Part shown: piece by piece, positions 1 to 10,879 of the stretch
How the letters are laid out: each line of letters begins with the position of its first letter
How positions within the stretch are numbered: position 1 is the first letter of the stretch
Assembly (NCBI GenBank): GCA_023213315.1
Contig: JAKCPI010009546.1
Coordinates: forward strand, 1-64,000
Length of the DNA stretch: 64,000 bases
Origin: Euborellia annulipes
Taxonomy: Eukaryota > Arthropoda > Insecta > Dermaptera > Anisolabididae
Direction: 5' to 3'
Position numbers and translations under genes: made by a program
Notes under the pieces: generated by a model
Databases searched by the model: none
What the model saw: only the letters and a program-made list of their open reading frames with translations
Told to the model about the DNA's origin: nothing

Positions 1-470
1 AATTGAGCTATGAGGCTGAAATTTTATATCTAAGTTAAACACCCCCGGGACCGGAAAAATAAGCTTTTAATCAAAATCGGCCAAAGAGTACTAGTACTTT
101 ACTGATGTACTTTTTCAGTTTTTTTCAATTTTCTCAAAATTCGCTCTAACGATTTTGATTAAAATTCAAAAATCAATTATTTTTTAGATGCTCTTTCAAA
201 TGTATATTCTCGTTTTGCCCTCAAAATTGTTTGAAGCACACTTTACTCTTGTGCTTCATAGGAAAGATAGGAGAAATGGTTGCCATGGTAACAAAATATA
301 AATATTTTCCCATGTTTATAAATTTTACACCTGAATTCAAATATTTCCTACTGCCGAGAACTAAATACATGTCGACACAAAAAATCTGGTGTGACAAGCA
401 CAGTACACAACTTTCGATTACCGAAGGTAAGAGAAAGTTGTGTGCTGTGCGCCAGTCACACCAGATTTTT
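1..470 (-). mobile_element. Two-palindrome element (family A), truncated by window edge
   Basis: This is a minus-oriented copy of a repeat seen at least six more times in the window. It is cut by the window start and ends at a palindrome (380-470) whose arms begin and end with the motif TCTGGTGTGAC/GTCACACCAGA. The internal sequence matches the copies at 5802-6485 and 33542-34218 closely. Open reading frames on both strands here are repeat-derived and not genes. Confidence 0.8.
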
Positions 471-579
471 CCCTTTGATTTTACCTCATGTTCACTAAGT
501 GGGGCACATAGCCCTATGTACAGTTGAATAAATAAATAAATAAAATAAAAAAATATATACTTTTTAAAAAGCATCTAAA

Positions 580-895
580 AAAAAATATTTGATTAATGAT
601 AGAATTTCTTGAGTTGAATGGCTGTAGATAAATATTCAAATTGGAAAAAAAAGAACGGGAGCCTTCCCGGGAACAAAACCTGGCTGCTGTTCCCGGGAAG
701 GCTCCCGTTCTTTTTCCAATTTGATTTATGAATTTTTAATCAAAATTTTGAGAAATTCGAAAAAAAAAAAAAACTAAAAAGGTACTTCACTAAAGTAGAA
801 GTACTTTTTGGCTGATTTTGTTCAAAAGCTTATTTTAACTCGTCTGGGATAGTTCCTAACTTAAATATAAAATTTCAATCACCTAGCTAATTTCC
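580..895 (+). mobile_element. Partial family A copy carrying a nested hairpin
   Basis: The sequence resembles the middle of family A (AAGCTTATTTT, AACTTAAATATAAAATTTCAA). It is interrupted at 641-719 by a perfect GC-rich hairpin. Neither family A palindrome is present, so this is a fragment. Confidence 0.6.
641..719. repeat. Perfect 79-bp hairpin
   Basis: The arms TTGGAAAAA..AACGGGAGCC and their exact complement enclose a short loop with ACCTGGCTGC. The GC-rich arms stand out from the AT-rich surroundings. It sits inside a family A fragment and looks like a tiny foldback insertion. Confidence 0.75.
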
Positions 896-1092
896 TTAAT
901 TCTTTATAATTTTAAAAAATGTAACTTTCGGGAGAGGGGGGGCCCCTTTTTTCCCGCCGGCGCCGGAAATATAGTTTTTAAAAATTTTTGTCAGAAACAA
1001 GAGTAGATGTAACAACGTAACAATACTTTGAACAACTCAAGTAGTTTTGGTGAAAAAAACAAAAACAAATTTAGTTCTTCTGTAATCCCTTC

Positions 1093-1320
1093 TTGGTCGT
1101 TTGTAAATGTCTTTTAAAGAAAGGGAGAATCTCTATCTCTATCTCTCTATCCACTTGTGAATCCCAAGGGAATGGCCTCTGGTCCCTTTGTCTATACTCT
1201 CTAGTCTATCTAATGCTAATATTAGGAATGCTGTGTTTGCACTTAAGTATTGATATTAGCGCAACTGCTTCTTGCCTCTTAGCTATCTATCTATCTCTCT
1301 ATCTGTTTGTAAATAAATAC
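1093..1320. other. No gene; pyrimidine-rich CTAT/TCTC simple sequence
   Basis: The stretch has irregular TCTATC runs and no recognisable coding or mobile feature. The 80-codon frame across it is low complexity and is not supported as a gene. Confidence 0.4.
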
Positions 1321-1574
1321 GGGCATTTAGATTGATGAAAACTCACGTTTAAAGATAATCAGCTAAATACTCTGTAATCTATTCTTTGTAAATAAATAAA
1401 AAAAATTTGATTTAGAACAGAAAAATGGGAGGTAAATAGCCGAGGGCCGAGACGATTGTTATTGTGATAACCGAAATGTTCACTTCCTCAGGATATAGAA
1501 AGATCTTTGAACGTGTGAATTTGTAGGTATTATAGAGCTAATCGCAGTAGATGGTGAACCTGAGTATCAGAGTA

Positions 1575-1685
1575 CAGTGTACGCCACAATAAGTCCCCAC
1601 CTGGAAGTTAGTTAAATTATTTCACACAATATCATATACTTGAGTCTCTAACTCCCAGGTGGGGACTTAATTGTGGCGCACACTG
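1575..1685. mobile_element. Short Tc1/mariner-like MITE (family D) with TA duplication
   Basis: The inverted ends CAGTGTACGCCACAAT and ATTGTGGCGCACACTG are flanked on both sides by TA (1573-1574 and 1686-1687), the duplication typical of the Tc1/mariner superfamily. Related ends occur at 12843 and 25062. The 111-bp element has no coding capacity. Confidence 0.75.
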
Positions 1686-1689
1686 TACA

Positions 1690-2684
1690 AGTGGCTGGAA
1701 TTATAGTTATGGCGGAGTCAAAATTTTCAGGCGTTTCGACCTCTTGTCTAAACAATCTTCAGAGAATAAATAATACGACAAGGTTAATAAAAAAACGAAA
1801 GAATGAAGGGATTTCTAGGAGCAGAAACATCATTCTAAAATATATTTTGATGCTAAAGTTTAATAATAATACAAAGATGTATTTAAAGTTCTTCCACAGG
1901 ATAAATAAAATAGAAAAATTAAATTCCCTCTTATTTTAATTTAACTACGTGTAAAGACCACCGAGGACAGACCGAACAGCTAGTTGATGAATACATTTTA
2001 AAGAAAAAAGACAATAAGAGTTTGTGTATAAGTAAAAAAAAAAAGAATATTTAATTATCATGATTTGTTAGATGATACATACATTCAAAGTTAAATCGAA
2101 TAGAAGAGATGAGCCTCATATCAGGCTTTTGGAATTATCTACATATTAAAAAAAAAATACCCATAAAAATTCGTTAAGTAGTTTTGGAGTAAATGCATTA
2201 TAAAGGAAAAATTAAAATTACCGTAAATCTCACAATTATTATTTTATAATTAATCATATTTAATATTTATTTGAATTTACAAATTAATTATTTATAATAA
2301 AAATCTTCAAATTTAATTGAGCCCAAAGACGTCACTGGACATTAAATTGAACTCAAGTTCTAGCAATTGATGTTTTTATTAACAGCATTAAAAAGACCTT
2401 CTTCATGACTATTGTGATGTCATCAATAAATCCTATACCAAAATGATAAGGTATCTAGCATTTAAGGATGAAATAAAATCTTTTATTCGCTGACATTTCG
2501 GTCACTTATCCCGACCATCTTCAGGACGAAAGAAATACCACTAATTTTTTTAAAGAAAACAAATGCCTAGATATTTGAGTAACTGTTAATGTTATTTAAA
2601 CTTTGACTCAAATGTTTCAACGTGGTGTGTGTCATCTTCAGAAATTATTTTAAGAAAAAAGACATAATTAGAAAAAAAGAATAA
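1690..2684. other. Intergenic, AT-rich, no gene seen
   Basis: Nothing here resembles a protein family. A segment near 2490-2540 (ACATTTCGGTC, then CATCTTCAGGACGAA) resembles the arms of foldback repeats elsewhere in the window, such as 19172-19585. Confidence 0.4.
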
Positions 2685-2690
2685 TTTATT
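2685..2690 (-). terminator. Polyadenylation signal of the cuticle gene
   Basis: AATAAA on the minus strand lies about 31 bases past the stop codon of the RR-2 gene. Confidence 0.5.
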
Positions 2691-2720
2691 ATTCATGATA
2701 CATTTAGAGTAAAGTGAAGT

Positions 2721-4736
2721 CTAATAGTAGAGATGCTGAGGGATCACGTGATTGTGGATAAATTCGGGGATAACAGGCAATGGATGGTGATACTGAATAG
2801 GATGTGGATGCTGGGCATGTCCAGATTTCTTGACGACGGCATTAAATCCATGAAGAGGGTCAGCTGTGTATTCCACAGTTCTAATCGTTCCATCAGGTTC
2901 GACAAGACTGTAGGCTCCTTTCACTACATCCCCTTCTCTCACCTCCCACTGGTCCTTTACATCCCCTGTGTGAAGATCCCTCACTCCATATTTAAATGCA
3001 TATTTCGCTGGACTCTGTACAAAGAATACAAAATACAACTCTCTCATTTGTTGTTGTTGTTGTTGTTGTTACTCACGTGATAGTCCAAGTGATTGTCACT
3101 TAAGAGGACAGGAACTGCCTTTGAGAGAGAGATCAGGCACAAAACAACAGCAACACCCTTAAACGAATACAAATTATTTATTATTAAGTAGTCCCCGCAA
3201 TATGCGGAATTACTCGGTGTGCATAAAATTAGAAAAAATTTGAAAAATAAAATTTATATATTTAATTATAGAATAATAATTGTGAGATTTAATTGGAAAT
3301 TTTTTCCTTTAAATCATTTCTTAAACCAACTGACGGATTTTTATGGGGCTTTTTTTTCATGATTTTGATTTATAGTTTTACAAAAATTCATTTAGGGTTA
3401 AAGTAAAAAAAATATTCTACCAATTTTGTTATTCTAAATTTCTATAAAATTTAATCGTATGGAGGAAGGCTGTCTAATTTACAGGAAGGTGAATTAAGTC
3501 TATTTTCTTCACCTTCTAAAAAATTTAATTTCTTCATTAAATAGTTTACGACAGATGCTCTTGAATGGCTTATATGGCTTAAATAAAAATGCCTGGACCC
3601 TAATATATATAAATTCATAAATAACGGTTATCGTAAATGTCTTATATGGCCTGAGCTGCCGAAAAGACAGTGTGAGTGTGTGTGAGTGTGAGTGTGAAAG
3701 AGAAAAAAGTGTGAATGTTTAAAAAAAAAAAAAAAAAAAAAAAAAGAATGGCTTATACTTGAAGTTCGCATCTCATCCCAGGGGAAAAAATGTAATTAAA
3801 TTGATTAGGCTAACAAAATCGGGATCTAAATAACTTCATTTGCCGAGAAATAATTTTTTTAAACCTTTTTCGGTTTTTGCGGTCATTATTGGTTGAAATT
3901 TTGTTTCTTATTTTTAAAATACATTATACCGATGTCTACTGGATGACGTTCCACAGGCTGATTGCTCGGAAGAAAGAATTAAAACAAATGAAGAGAAAAT
4001 GTTTGTTTATTGGTCAAAAGTATATTTTTTTTAACCCTTTTCGGCTACAGAGGCCATTAGGGGTTATTAATTTATTTAAATAGTTTAAATACAATAGAAC
4101 AGACGGCTACCGGGGTGGGGGGTGTTCCACAGGCTGATTGCTCAGAGTCACCAATCTCAGGGAAAACTTATTTTCTATCATCATAATTTCAATAAATATG
4201 ATTAATTATAGAATAATAATTGTGAGATTTAATTTGAATTTTTATTTATAATAATTTATCTTTGAAACTACTTGACGGAATTTTATGGGGCTTTTTCAAT
4301 GAGTATTGTTAATAGTAGCAATTTTATTTTTTTTTAGTTCTAGACATTATAATAATTATATTAGTGTAGTTTTATTTAAATTTACTGTGGTCTAGAAATA
4401 AAAAAAAAATTGTTATTTTAATTTTATTATAAAATAAAATTTATTATTATTTTGTTTAATTATTTAATTTGACTTTAAGGAGGAAATATAAAGTAGATGG
4501 GCCCGAGCTAGCTGAATTGGGGGTAAGGAGCCTGAGGCGGGCTATACAGCTAGTATAAAATCTAATAATCTTTTATTTTTTTTTTTTTTTTCATAAATAA
4601 TCTAAAAAGTGAAAGAATTCCCTTTAGACTTTGATGTTGAGTGTCGAATCGAGCCTGACTAGTTGCACAACCAGCTGGTGGTGGTTAATAGTAAATTCTT
4701 TTAAATATAATTACTTACTTTAATTGCAGATTCCAT
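2721..4736 (-). CDS. RR-2 cuticle protein (chitin-binding 4 domain)
   Basis: Structural protein of the exoskeleton that binds chitin through a Rebers-Riddiford domain. Three exons were deduced on the minus strand: 4719-4736 (MESAIK, donor GTAAGT), 3077-3157 and 2721-3014, giving 130 residues. Residues 1 to about 20 form a secretion signal ([13 protein letters not shown]). The RR-2 core spans about residues 35-97, with [35 protein letters not shown] and HGFNAVV matching the RR-2 consensus. A His/Pro-rich tail follows and ends in YY. A signal peptide split after a few codons is the usual cuticle-gene layout and supports the 18-bp first exon. Intron 2 is only 62 bp and contains a CAA microsatellite next to the donor. 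A TATA box lies upstream. The family call is firm; the first exon is inferred from frame and splice signals. Confidence 0.88.
3049..3070. repeat. TTG/CAA microsatellite inside a 62-bp intron
   Basis: About seven TTG units fill a third of intron 2 (3015-3076) of the cuticle gene and abut its donor site. Similar short GTT runs occur near 7380 and 9515. Confidence 0.9.
3563..3745 (+). mobile_element. 5'-truncated SINE (family S1), poly(A) tail
   Basis: Matches the body of the complete SINE at 54126-54374: ATGGCTTAAATAA, GCCTGGACCC, a TGTGAGTG-rich stretch, then GAGAAAAAAGTGTGAATG and a run of 24 A. The tRNA-like head is missing. It lies in intron 1 of the cuticle gene, antisense to it. Confidence 0.75.
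3845..4560. other. Cuticle-gene intron 1 remainder: repeat scraps
   Basis: Holds two copies of a short motif (CCACAGGCTGATTGCTC at about 3951 and 4127) and an AACCCTTTTCGGCTAC stretch that recurs near 47920 and 48430. No coding signal is seen. Confidence 0.4.
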
Positions 4737-4794
4737 TTTGTTACAATCACTTTACACTTGTAATGCGAATGTTCCCTTTGCTTGTCTTGTCAAG

Positions 4795-4803
4795 CTTTTT
4801 ATA
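4795..4803 (-). promoter_or_regulatory. TATA box of the cuticle gene
   Basis: TATAAAAAG on the minus strand lies about 60 bases upstream of the deduced start codon at 4736, leaving room for a start site near 4770. Developmentally regulated cuticle genes commonly have TATA promoters. Confidence 0.6.
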
Positions 4804-5169
4804 AGAAAAAGGAGATTATTTATTGCATTCATATCCGGGCCACCTTTTTTTTTTTTCGTAATATTTCTAAAATTTCTATTAAAGATATAAATCAAGGTTA
4901 ATTAATATTTAGAGAGTTTTTTGCTTTTTTTTCGATTGACCTTCCAATTGCATGACAGGATGCTTTATAGAATTTCAAGTGCAATCTCAAATTACGTCAT
5001 TTTTTGTTTTAATAACATGAATATTAATGTAACAGATGAATTTTTACATTCTATTATCTATATAGCGCTTCTTTTCTCTATCCTTATAAATAACAAAAAC
5101 AAGTATTATTATAGTATTATTTGAAATTCCCGTTTATTTCCCCGAGGTGCTTTAGTGCACGAAGACACA

Positions 5170-5466
5170 CACCTTTTGTGTTCTGTGCTTGTCACGCCAG
5201 ATTTTGTGTCAACATAGTTTCTGGCAATATATTAGAATTCAAGATATAAAATATAAATACATTATATTTTGTTACTATGACTTATACTTTTTCCATGAAG
5301 TACAAAAGTAAAGTGTGCTTAAATTTTGTTTACAAAATAAGAATATACATTTTAAAGATCATCTAAAATTTAATTGTGATTTTTAAACAAAATCGTTAAA
5401 GCCAATTGTGAGAAAAAAAAAAAAAATGAAAAAATACATCAGTAAAGTACTAGTACTCTTTGTTCG
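5170..5466 (+). mobile_element. Partial family A element
   Basis: Begins inside the outer half of the first palindrome (GTGCTTGTCACGCCAGATTTT) and runs to the AGTACTAGTACT block, then stops. The second half is lost. Confidence 0.65.
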
Positions 5467-5801
5467 ATTCGAATGAAATTCCTGCCCATGCTTGGGACAT
5501 GAATACTTAGCTAAAGTATAAAATTTGAGTATCGAGAGTTCTTTCCTTATTGAGTTATTTAATTTAATCCACATTTCAGTTGAAATTCATTCAAATGATC
5601 GTGAAAATGACGTCAAATTCAAGCTAAAGGGAATCGCCTCCTTTTAATGGCAATTTCAAGAAAAGCAATCAAACAGCATTTAAAAGCAATAAAATCTCTT
5701 TCAGAGAAATTTACATAAACATTATGTTTTGATATTTTAACTGGAATCGATCTTCTTGAAATTTAAGATTTTTTCACAATAAATTAAATTGATTTCAAGT
5801 G

Positions 5802-6485
5802 AAAATCAGGTGTGACTGGCGCACAGCACACAACTTTCTCTTACCTTCGGTAATCGAAAGTTGTGTTCTGTGCTTGTCACACCAGATTTTTCGTGTCGAC
5901 ACGCATTTAGTTCCCGGCAGTAGGGGAATATTTGAATTCAGATGTAAAATTTAGTATGGGGAAAATATTTATATTTTGTTACCATGGCAACCATTTCTCC
6001 TATCTTTCCTATGAAGCACAAGAGTAAAGTGTGCTTCAAACAATTTTGAGGGCAAAACGAGAATATACATTTGAAAGAGCATCTAAAAATTAATTGATTT
6101 TTGAATTTTTAATCAAAATCGTTAGAGCGAATTTTTGAGAAAATCGAAAAAAACTGAAAAAGTACATCAGTAAAGTACTAGTACTCTTTGGCCGATTTTT
6201 GATTAAAAGCTTATTTTTCCGGTCCCGGGAGTGTGTTTAACTTAAATATAAAATTTCAACCTCGTAGCTCAATTCCTTCATGCTTAAAATTGAACACACA
6301 CACACACACATACAGACACACAGACACACAGACAGACAGACCATGTCGCGAAAACCTACTTTTTTGGATTCAGAGGACCTCAAAACGTGAAGATCCATCA
6401 AAATCTCGACATCGAATTTTTTGACATGAATCCAATACTTTCTCTCTATATATATATTACATATATACATAGGTAAGAGAAAGTA
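5802..6485 (+). mobile_element. Near-complete two-palindrome element (family A reference copy)
   Basis: Starts with palindrome P1 (5802-5892), whose arms carry GTGTGACTGGCGCACAGCAC and its near complement. An AT-rich body follows with GTTACCATGGCAACC, AGTACTAGTACT, a CA microsatellite and CCATGTCGCGAAAA. It ends with palindrome P2 (6436-6485), TACTTTCTCTC paired with GGTAAGAGAAAGTA. The 13-mer ACTTTCTCTTACC in P1 is the complement of the P2 terminus. There is no coding capacity, so it is non-autonomous. The superfamily is unknown to me; terminal hairpins recall Helitron-like or foldback elements but the match is not convincing. Confidence 0.85.
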
Positions 6486-6489
6486 ATAT

Positions 6490-6730
6490 CAAAGAATGTG
6501 GAATAATGGGAATTACTCAAAAACGAAAAAACTCTCGATACTCAAATTTTATACTTGAGCCAAGTACCTATGACGCAAGTATTTCAAGAAATTTCAATCA
6601 CATCAGCCAAAGGGTACCAGTACTTTACTAATGTATTTTTTCAGTTTTTTTTTTCAATTTCTCAAAATTCGCTTGATTAAAATTAAAAAATCAATTATTT
6701 TTTAGATACTCTTTAAAAAGTAGCCTATAT
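6490..6730 (-). mobile_element. Degraded family A fragment
   Basis: Minus-oriented similarity to the family A middle (AGTACTTTACT...ATGTACTTTTTCAG...AAATTCGCT...TTTTTTAGAT). It abuts the complete copy at 5802-6485 head to tail. Confidence 0.5.
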
Positions 6731-6948
6731 CAATAAAACTTCAAGTGAAAATACGTAGTTTAAGTACACTTTACTGCGATTCAACCCAGGAGGGAGGGGG
6801 GGGTGATCCTCCAGGAAGCCCTGGCGATCATTACTCTGAGGAAGGGGGCATAGGGCATATATCGCGCTTATCTTCCGGTGTAATACTCATACTTAAAAAA
6901 ATCTCGATACTTTCCTATCGATACGATACCAAGTACAAGTTTCTGGGT

Positions 6949-7063
6949 TCATCTGGTATCCAAATGGCTTAGATAAAATCATCGGACTGTCTGGGGTCCG
7001 AACCCGCGACGTTTGGTATAGGAGGTAGGCACGCTACCTACTACGCCAAGCCCGGGGACAGAT
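6949..7063 (-). mobile_element. SINE S1 head fragment (tRNA-like)
   Basis: Read on the minus strand it contains GGCTTGGCGTAGTAGGTAGC, then GTCGCGGGTTCGGACCCC (B-box-like) and ATGATTTTATCTAAGCCATTT, the same order as the complete S1 SINE at 54126. The tail is absent. Lost tRNA folding and the SINE body argue against a functional tRNA. Confidence 0.7.
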
Positions 7064-7446
7064 AAACGGGGATCCCGATAGGAATTTCAAAGAATAATAA
7101 TTAGCTAGAGAAATAGCTTAGTTTCAATTTATCCAATGGCCGAGATCAAAGTGAAATAGCCATTTTGATATCTAAAAGGTATTACTGGTATCTCTCCTAT
7201 ATCTTCATTTCTTAATATTATAACAATTAGGTCAATAGGAGGATTCATATTTACGTATATTAACGTTATTTATTGTTCTACTTGTTTTTATTATTATACA
7301 ATTATATTTATTTATATGTAACCCTGAAGCGATATAATAAATTTGGTGAGAGAAATTGAGCAATTTTTATTAATTTAATGTTGTTGTTGTTGTTGTTTTT
7401 AATCTTCTTTCATATACACATAGGAAATAGGGAGTTTTTGATGGTA

Positions 7447-7515
7447 TAACTAGCCGCTCCGCCCGCTTTCCCCCTTGCAGCTGGCTCGGGCGGACCTCCG
7501 CCTTTTCTTAATCAA
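7447..7515. repeat. GC-rich repeat scrap (family G)
   Basis: CTAGCCGCTCCGCCCGC, GGCTCGGGCGGACC and CGCCTTTTCTTAATCA recur at 35515-35660, and a related piece lies at 17388-17440. The GC content contrasts with the surroundings. Identity is unknown. Confidence 0.5.
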
Positions 7516-7689
7516 GTGCCGCAATTTATCAGTCAACACATTTCACGCAATTAATAATAAAAAATACATATCTGGCTTATTAAAAAATATCACTCTCTTT
7601 AAAAAATCTATATATATTGGCGGAGAGTTCGTATGTCTGTCTTTATCCCATCAGAGCCCCATCCCAGATCTCTCTAAGGAAATGAAAAT

Positions 7690-8652
7690 AAAAATCAGGT
7701 GTGACTGTTCGCACAGCACAAAACTTTCTCTTACCTTCGGTAATCAAAAGTTGTATTCTGGACTTGTCATACCATATTTTTTGTGTCGACATGTATTTAG
7801 TTCCCGACAGTACGGTACAAGATGTAAAATTTATATGTTAAAAAATTAATATTTTGTTACCATGGCAACTATCTCTTCTATGAAGCACAAAAGTAAAGTG
7901 GTCTTCAAACAATTTTGAAAGCAAAATGAGAATATACATTTTAAAAAGCATTTAAAAAATAATTGATTTTTGAATTTAAATCAAAATCGTTGGAGCGAAT
8001 TTTGAGAAAATCGAAAAAAAAACTGAAAAAGTACATCAGTAAAGTATTAGTACTTTTTGGCGGATTTTGTTCAAAAGCTTATTTTCACGCTCCCGGGGGG
8101 TGTTTAACTTATATATGAAATTTCAACCTCTCAGCTCTTTTTGTTATTAAACAGTAGATAGGAAAGGAGAATGCAGCCAGGTAATTAGTCTCCACGAAAT
8201 TAAACTCTCTGTTAAGGAAACGGTTTCAGCTTTAATGAGATAAAACCATCCTCAGTCCAATAGTTGAGCTGAAAGCATTGTACACTTAGTAAAATAAATA
8301 AATAACTGTACAATTCAGCTCAACTATTGGACTGAGGATGGTTTTATCTCATTAAAGCTGAAACCGTTTCCTTAACAGAGTTTAACTTCGTGGAGACTTA
8401 ATACCTGGCTGCATTCTCCTTTCCTGTCTATTGTTTAAATTCAACAGCCACTTTATTCCTTCAAATCTTTTCGATATTGAGATATTTTGTTCACAGACAC
8501 ACGCACACACACAGACAGACCATGTCGCGAAAAACACTTTTTCGGACTCAGGGGACGTCAACGTATATATCCATCAAAATCTTGACATCGAATTTTTAAC
8601 ATGAATCCAATACTTTCTCTATATATTAACATATATAGTGGGGAGAGAAAGT
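7690..8652 (+). mobile_element. Family A element interrupted by a foldback insertion
   Basis: P1 lies near 7694-7785 and the body follows the reference copy. A foldback of about 290 bp (8150-8437) plus a short tail interrupts it, and the remainder resumes at about 8468 with ATTTTGTTCACAGACAC, CCATGTCGCGAAAA and P2. The nesting shows that the foldback family moved after this family A copy landed. Confidence 0.8.
8150..8437. mobile_element. Foldback element with ~115-bp nearly perfect arms
   Basis: The left arm runs GATAGGAAAGGAGAATGCAG...GGTTTTATCTCATT (complement orientation) and is mirrored to CTGCATTCTCCTTTCCTGTC. Just outside the right arm is ACAGCCACTT (8444-8453), a 10-mer found after other foldbacks at 23036 and 42298. 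No coding capacity. Confidence 0.8.
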
Positions 8653-8654
8653 AG

Positions 8655-9735
8655 AAATAATAGGCATAGAAATTCCACGACCGAGTCTGAAAAGTTGTGG
8701 AATGAATAGTTATTTATTACAAAAATTTTTTAGCAAAATAAAAGTATGCATGCTTTACAGAAAATGACTAAAATTTTGAAATTTAAAAATGACAGAAAAG
8801 TTATTCAAAAAAAATTAATTGTATTTTTTCCTGAAAATTACACAAAAAAAAAAATCAAAAAAAAAGTTGTAAATTGGACCATTTTTGTTTTGAGCAAAAA
8901 AAAAAAAACAAAAACAAAAAAAGAGGTTTTTTTTCAAAATTTGAACCGATGATAAAAAAAATCTCAAAATTTACCAGGAGGGTTTTTTTAAGGGGTACTA
9001 AAAAATATCAAAAAATGGTGGAAATCAAAAATTAAAATTTTTCAAACCGTTCGATTTGGCGTGTATATATATGCATACGTATATATATTGCACGTTTCTA
9101 ATCATCGGTTGAAGACAATGTCCGACATTGAAATAGAGGAAATCTCTTTGCATCCCCCTGATTTTGTCGCCCCGGGCAAGTGCATGTTCTATCCCCTCGC
9201 TCAAAATGGCCCTGGCGGCCATAGTAAATAATAAAGCATTCTAGGAAGCGGACGTTTATTTATTTAATTTCAAATTAATTGTTAGAGCAGAAAATAAACC
9301 ACAAGAGAGATGTTTACACTTCACTTGGTGCATTTAATTTAATAATTTCACAACATCTTCTTTTTAAACAAAAAGGAAAATCATGTAATTTGTTTCTATA
9401 GTGACCACACCACACAACTACTGTGCAAAAAAAAAAGATACATATATTGTAAATTAGGTCAACCAACTGCTCTAACCAAAAACAAAATTGTTACTTCAAT
9501 TTAATCTAATCAATGTCGTTGTTGTTGTTGTTGTTGCAACTCCATGTGTATGCACTTGATCTACATAGTAATAATTAAAAAAAAAAAGATTCATTTATTA
9601 TGGATTGAATATTTAAACAAGCTTTGCTTTAATTTCACGGTTTATAATTAAATACACTGAATATAGAATTAATCTCATTTTCATATTGCAATAATACAAT
9701 TTGATTTTTTTTATCGTTATTATTTAGAAAAAATA
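8655..9735. other. Intergenic, no gene seen
   Basis: Very A-rich sequence (8745-8960) is followed by AT-rich DNA with a GTT microsatellite at about 9515. A 65-codon minus frame at 9025-9222 matches no family I recognise and has no supporting splice or neighbour context. Confidence 0.4.
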
Positions 9736-9736
9736 A

Positions 9737-10260
9737 AAATCTGGTCGTGCCAGATTTTTTTGTGTCGGTATATATTTAGTTTACGAATATAATTCAAGAT
9801 ATAAAATTTATAATATTATCTTGAATTCTAATCAGGAAACCGAAGGAACTTTGCAGCCAGGAGATTAAATAAAAAAAAATATTTTATTTAATTTTTACTT
9901 CCCGACGTTTCGGTCGTCTGTTACGACAGTATAACATTGAATCCAAGACCCCAAACAAGTAATTTATATACATATAAAAATTTATATAATTAAATATTTA
10001 TTAATCTTAAGGAAATGGATTTTCAGCCAAGGAGAATAAAAAAACTATTTAGTTTCTTTCGGTCGACGTTTCGGACGCCAATCGCGTCCTTCCTCGGGAC
10101 CTGCAGTCAACAAACATTTATTCAAATTACAATTGCTTTACATAAAAAGATATATAACGTTCTTTTTTATATAAATAAAAACATTTTTTCTTACCAAAGA
10201 TTGTTAGAAAGCACACATAGATTTTGTTGTGGTGGTTAACATTTCGACGAATTTTCGCCT
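9737..10260. repeat. Family A scrap and foldback-arm fragments
   Basis: 9737-9815 resembles the outer edge of P1 and the following family A body. At 9850-9935 and 10016-10105 are two arm-like pieces (GCAGCCAGGAGATTAAATAA; CGACGTTTCGG) related to the foldbacks at 19172 and 8150, without obvious partners. Confidence 0.5.
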
Positions 10261-10427
10261 AAAGCGATTTTCGTCTTGATACATTATTTTTACGTTCTCA
10301 AAATCGAAACTGTGTGAGTTTTGCAACGCGTGGGCGGCCAAAGCTGTTGTTTCTTTTTTTGTTTCGCACTGATAGGCGGTGCTCTGATATTCTTGTGTTT
10401 AATTTACGTTTTGTGGTGCCAACATAG

Positions 10428-10465
10428 GGCGTAGCCACGGGGGGGGGGGGGGTTTTAAGGGGTTC
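10428..10465. repeat. Poly-G tract in a GGCGTAGCCACGGG repeat end
   Basis: A run of 13 G follows GGGCGTAGCCAC. Similar GGCGTAG/GGCGTCA ends with G tracts occur at 16436, 18174 and 18827 and resemble hAT-like MITE termini. Confidence 0.4.
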
Positions 10466-10521
10466 AAACCCCCCATTGGACCCAAGCCATGACTAGATAT
10501 TTAAAGCTCTATAATACAAAT

Positions 10522-10565
10522 TACTTTTTCTCTCTATATATTTCATATATAGGGTAAGAGAAAGT
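10522..10565. repeat. Solo P2 palindrome of family A
   Basis: TACTTTTTCTCTC...GGGTAAGAGAAAGT forms an AT-cored hairpin like the P2 end of family A. The neighbouring family A body is absent. Confidence 0.6.
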
Positions 10566-10879
10566 GAGAGTATAATAATTTTCTCTAGCTTGAAAAAAAA
10601 AAAATTAAATAAAACGCAAAAAATTCGAGAAAATTCCAGAATTTTCCCATTTAGACCAGGCGCTAGGAGGTAGTTGAGTATGCAAAATTTGAGGGACCAA
10701 ATTCTGACCAATGGATTTGGGCCAAGACTAGCTCCCAGAATATAAGGATCCGGATCTTTTGGGGCCAATTTTGGTCCCATTTTTTTACCCCCACCCCATA
10801 GGAAATCAATAAGGTGCATACTAAGATGATGTGAAGATTTGCAATTATGGTCAAATTCAATTACTTAAAACCTCAAACC

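Noticed and set aside
380..470. CRISPR-like repeat
   Set aside because: The P1 palindromes are dispersed, not regularly spaced with spacers, and the genome is eukaryotic.
221..574. Overlapping 98- and 117-codon frames on both strands
   Set aside because: They fall largely in the family A element, and similar peptides recur at its other copies (for example 33990-34238), so they are repeat shadows.
9025..9222. 65-codon minus frame starting MAARAILSEG
   Set aside because: Looks coding at first glance, but it decays into low-complexity sequence and has no partners; left unassigned.
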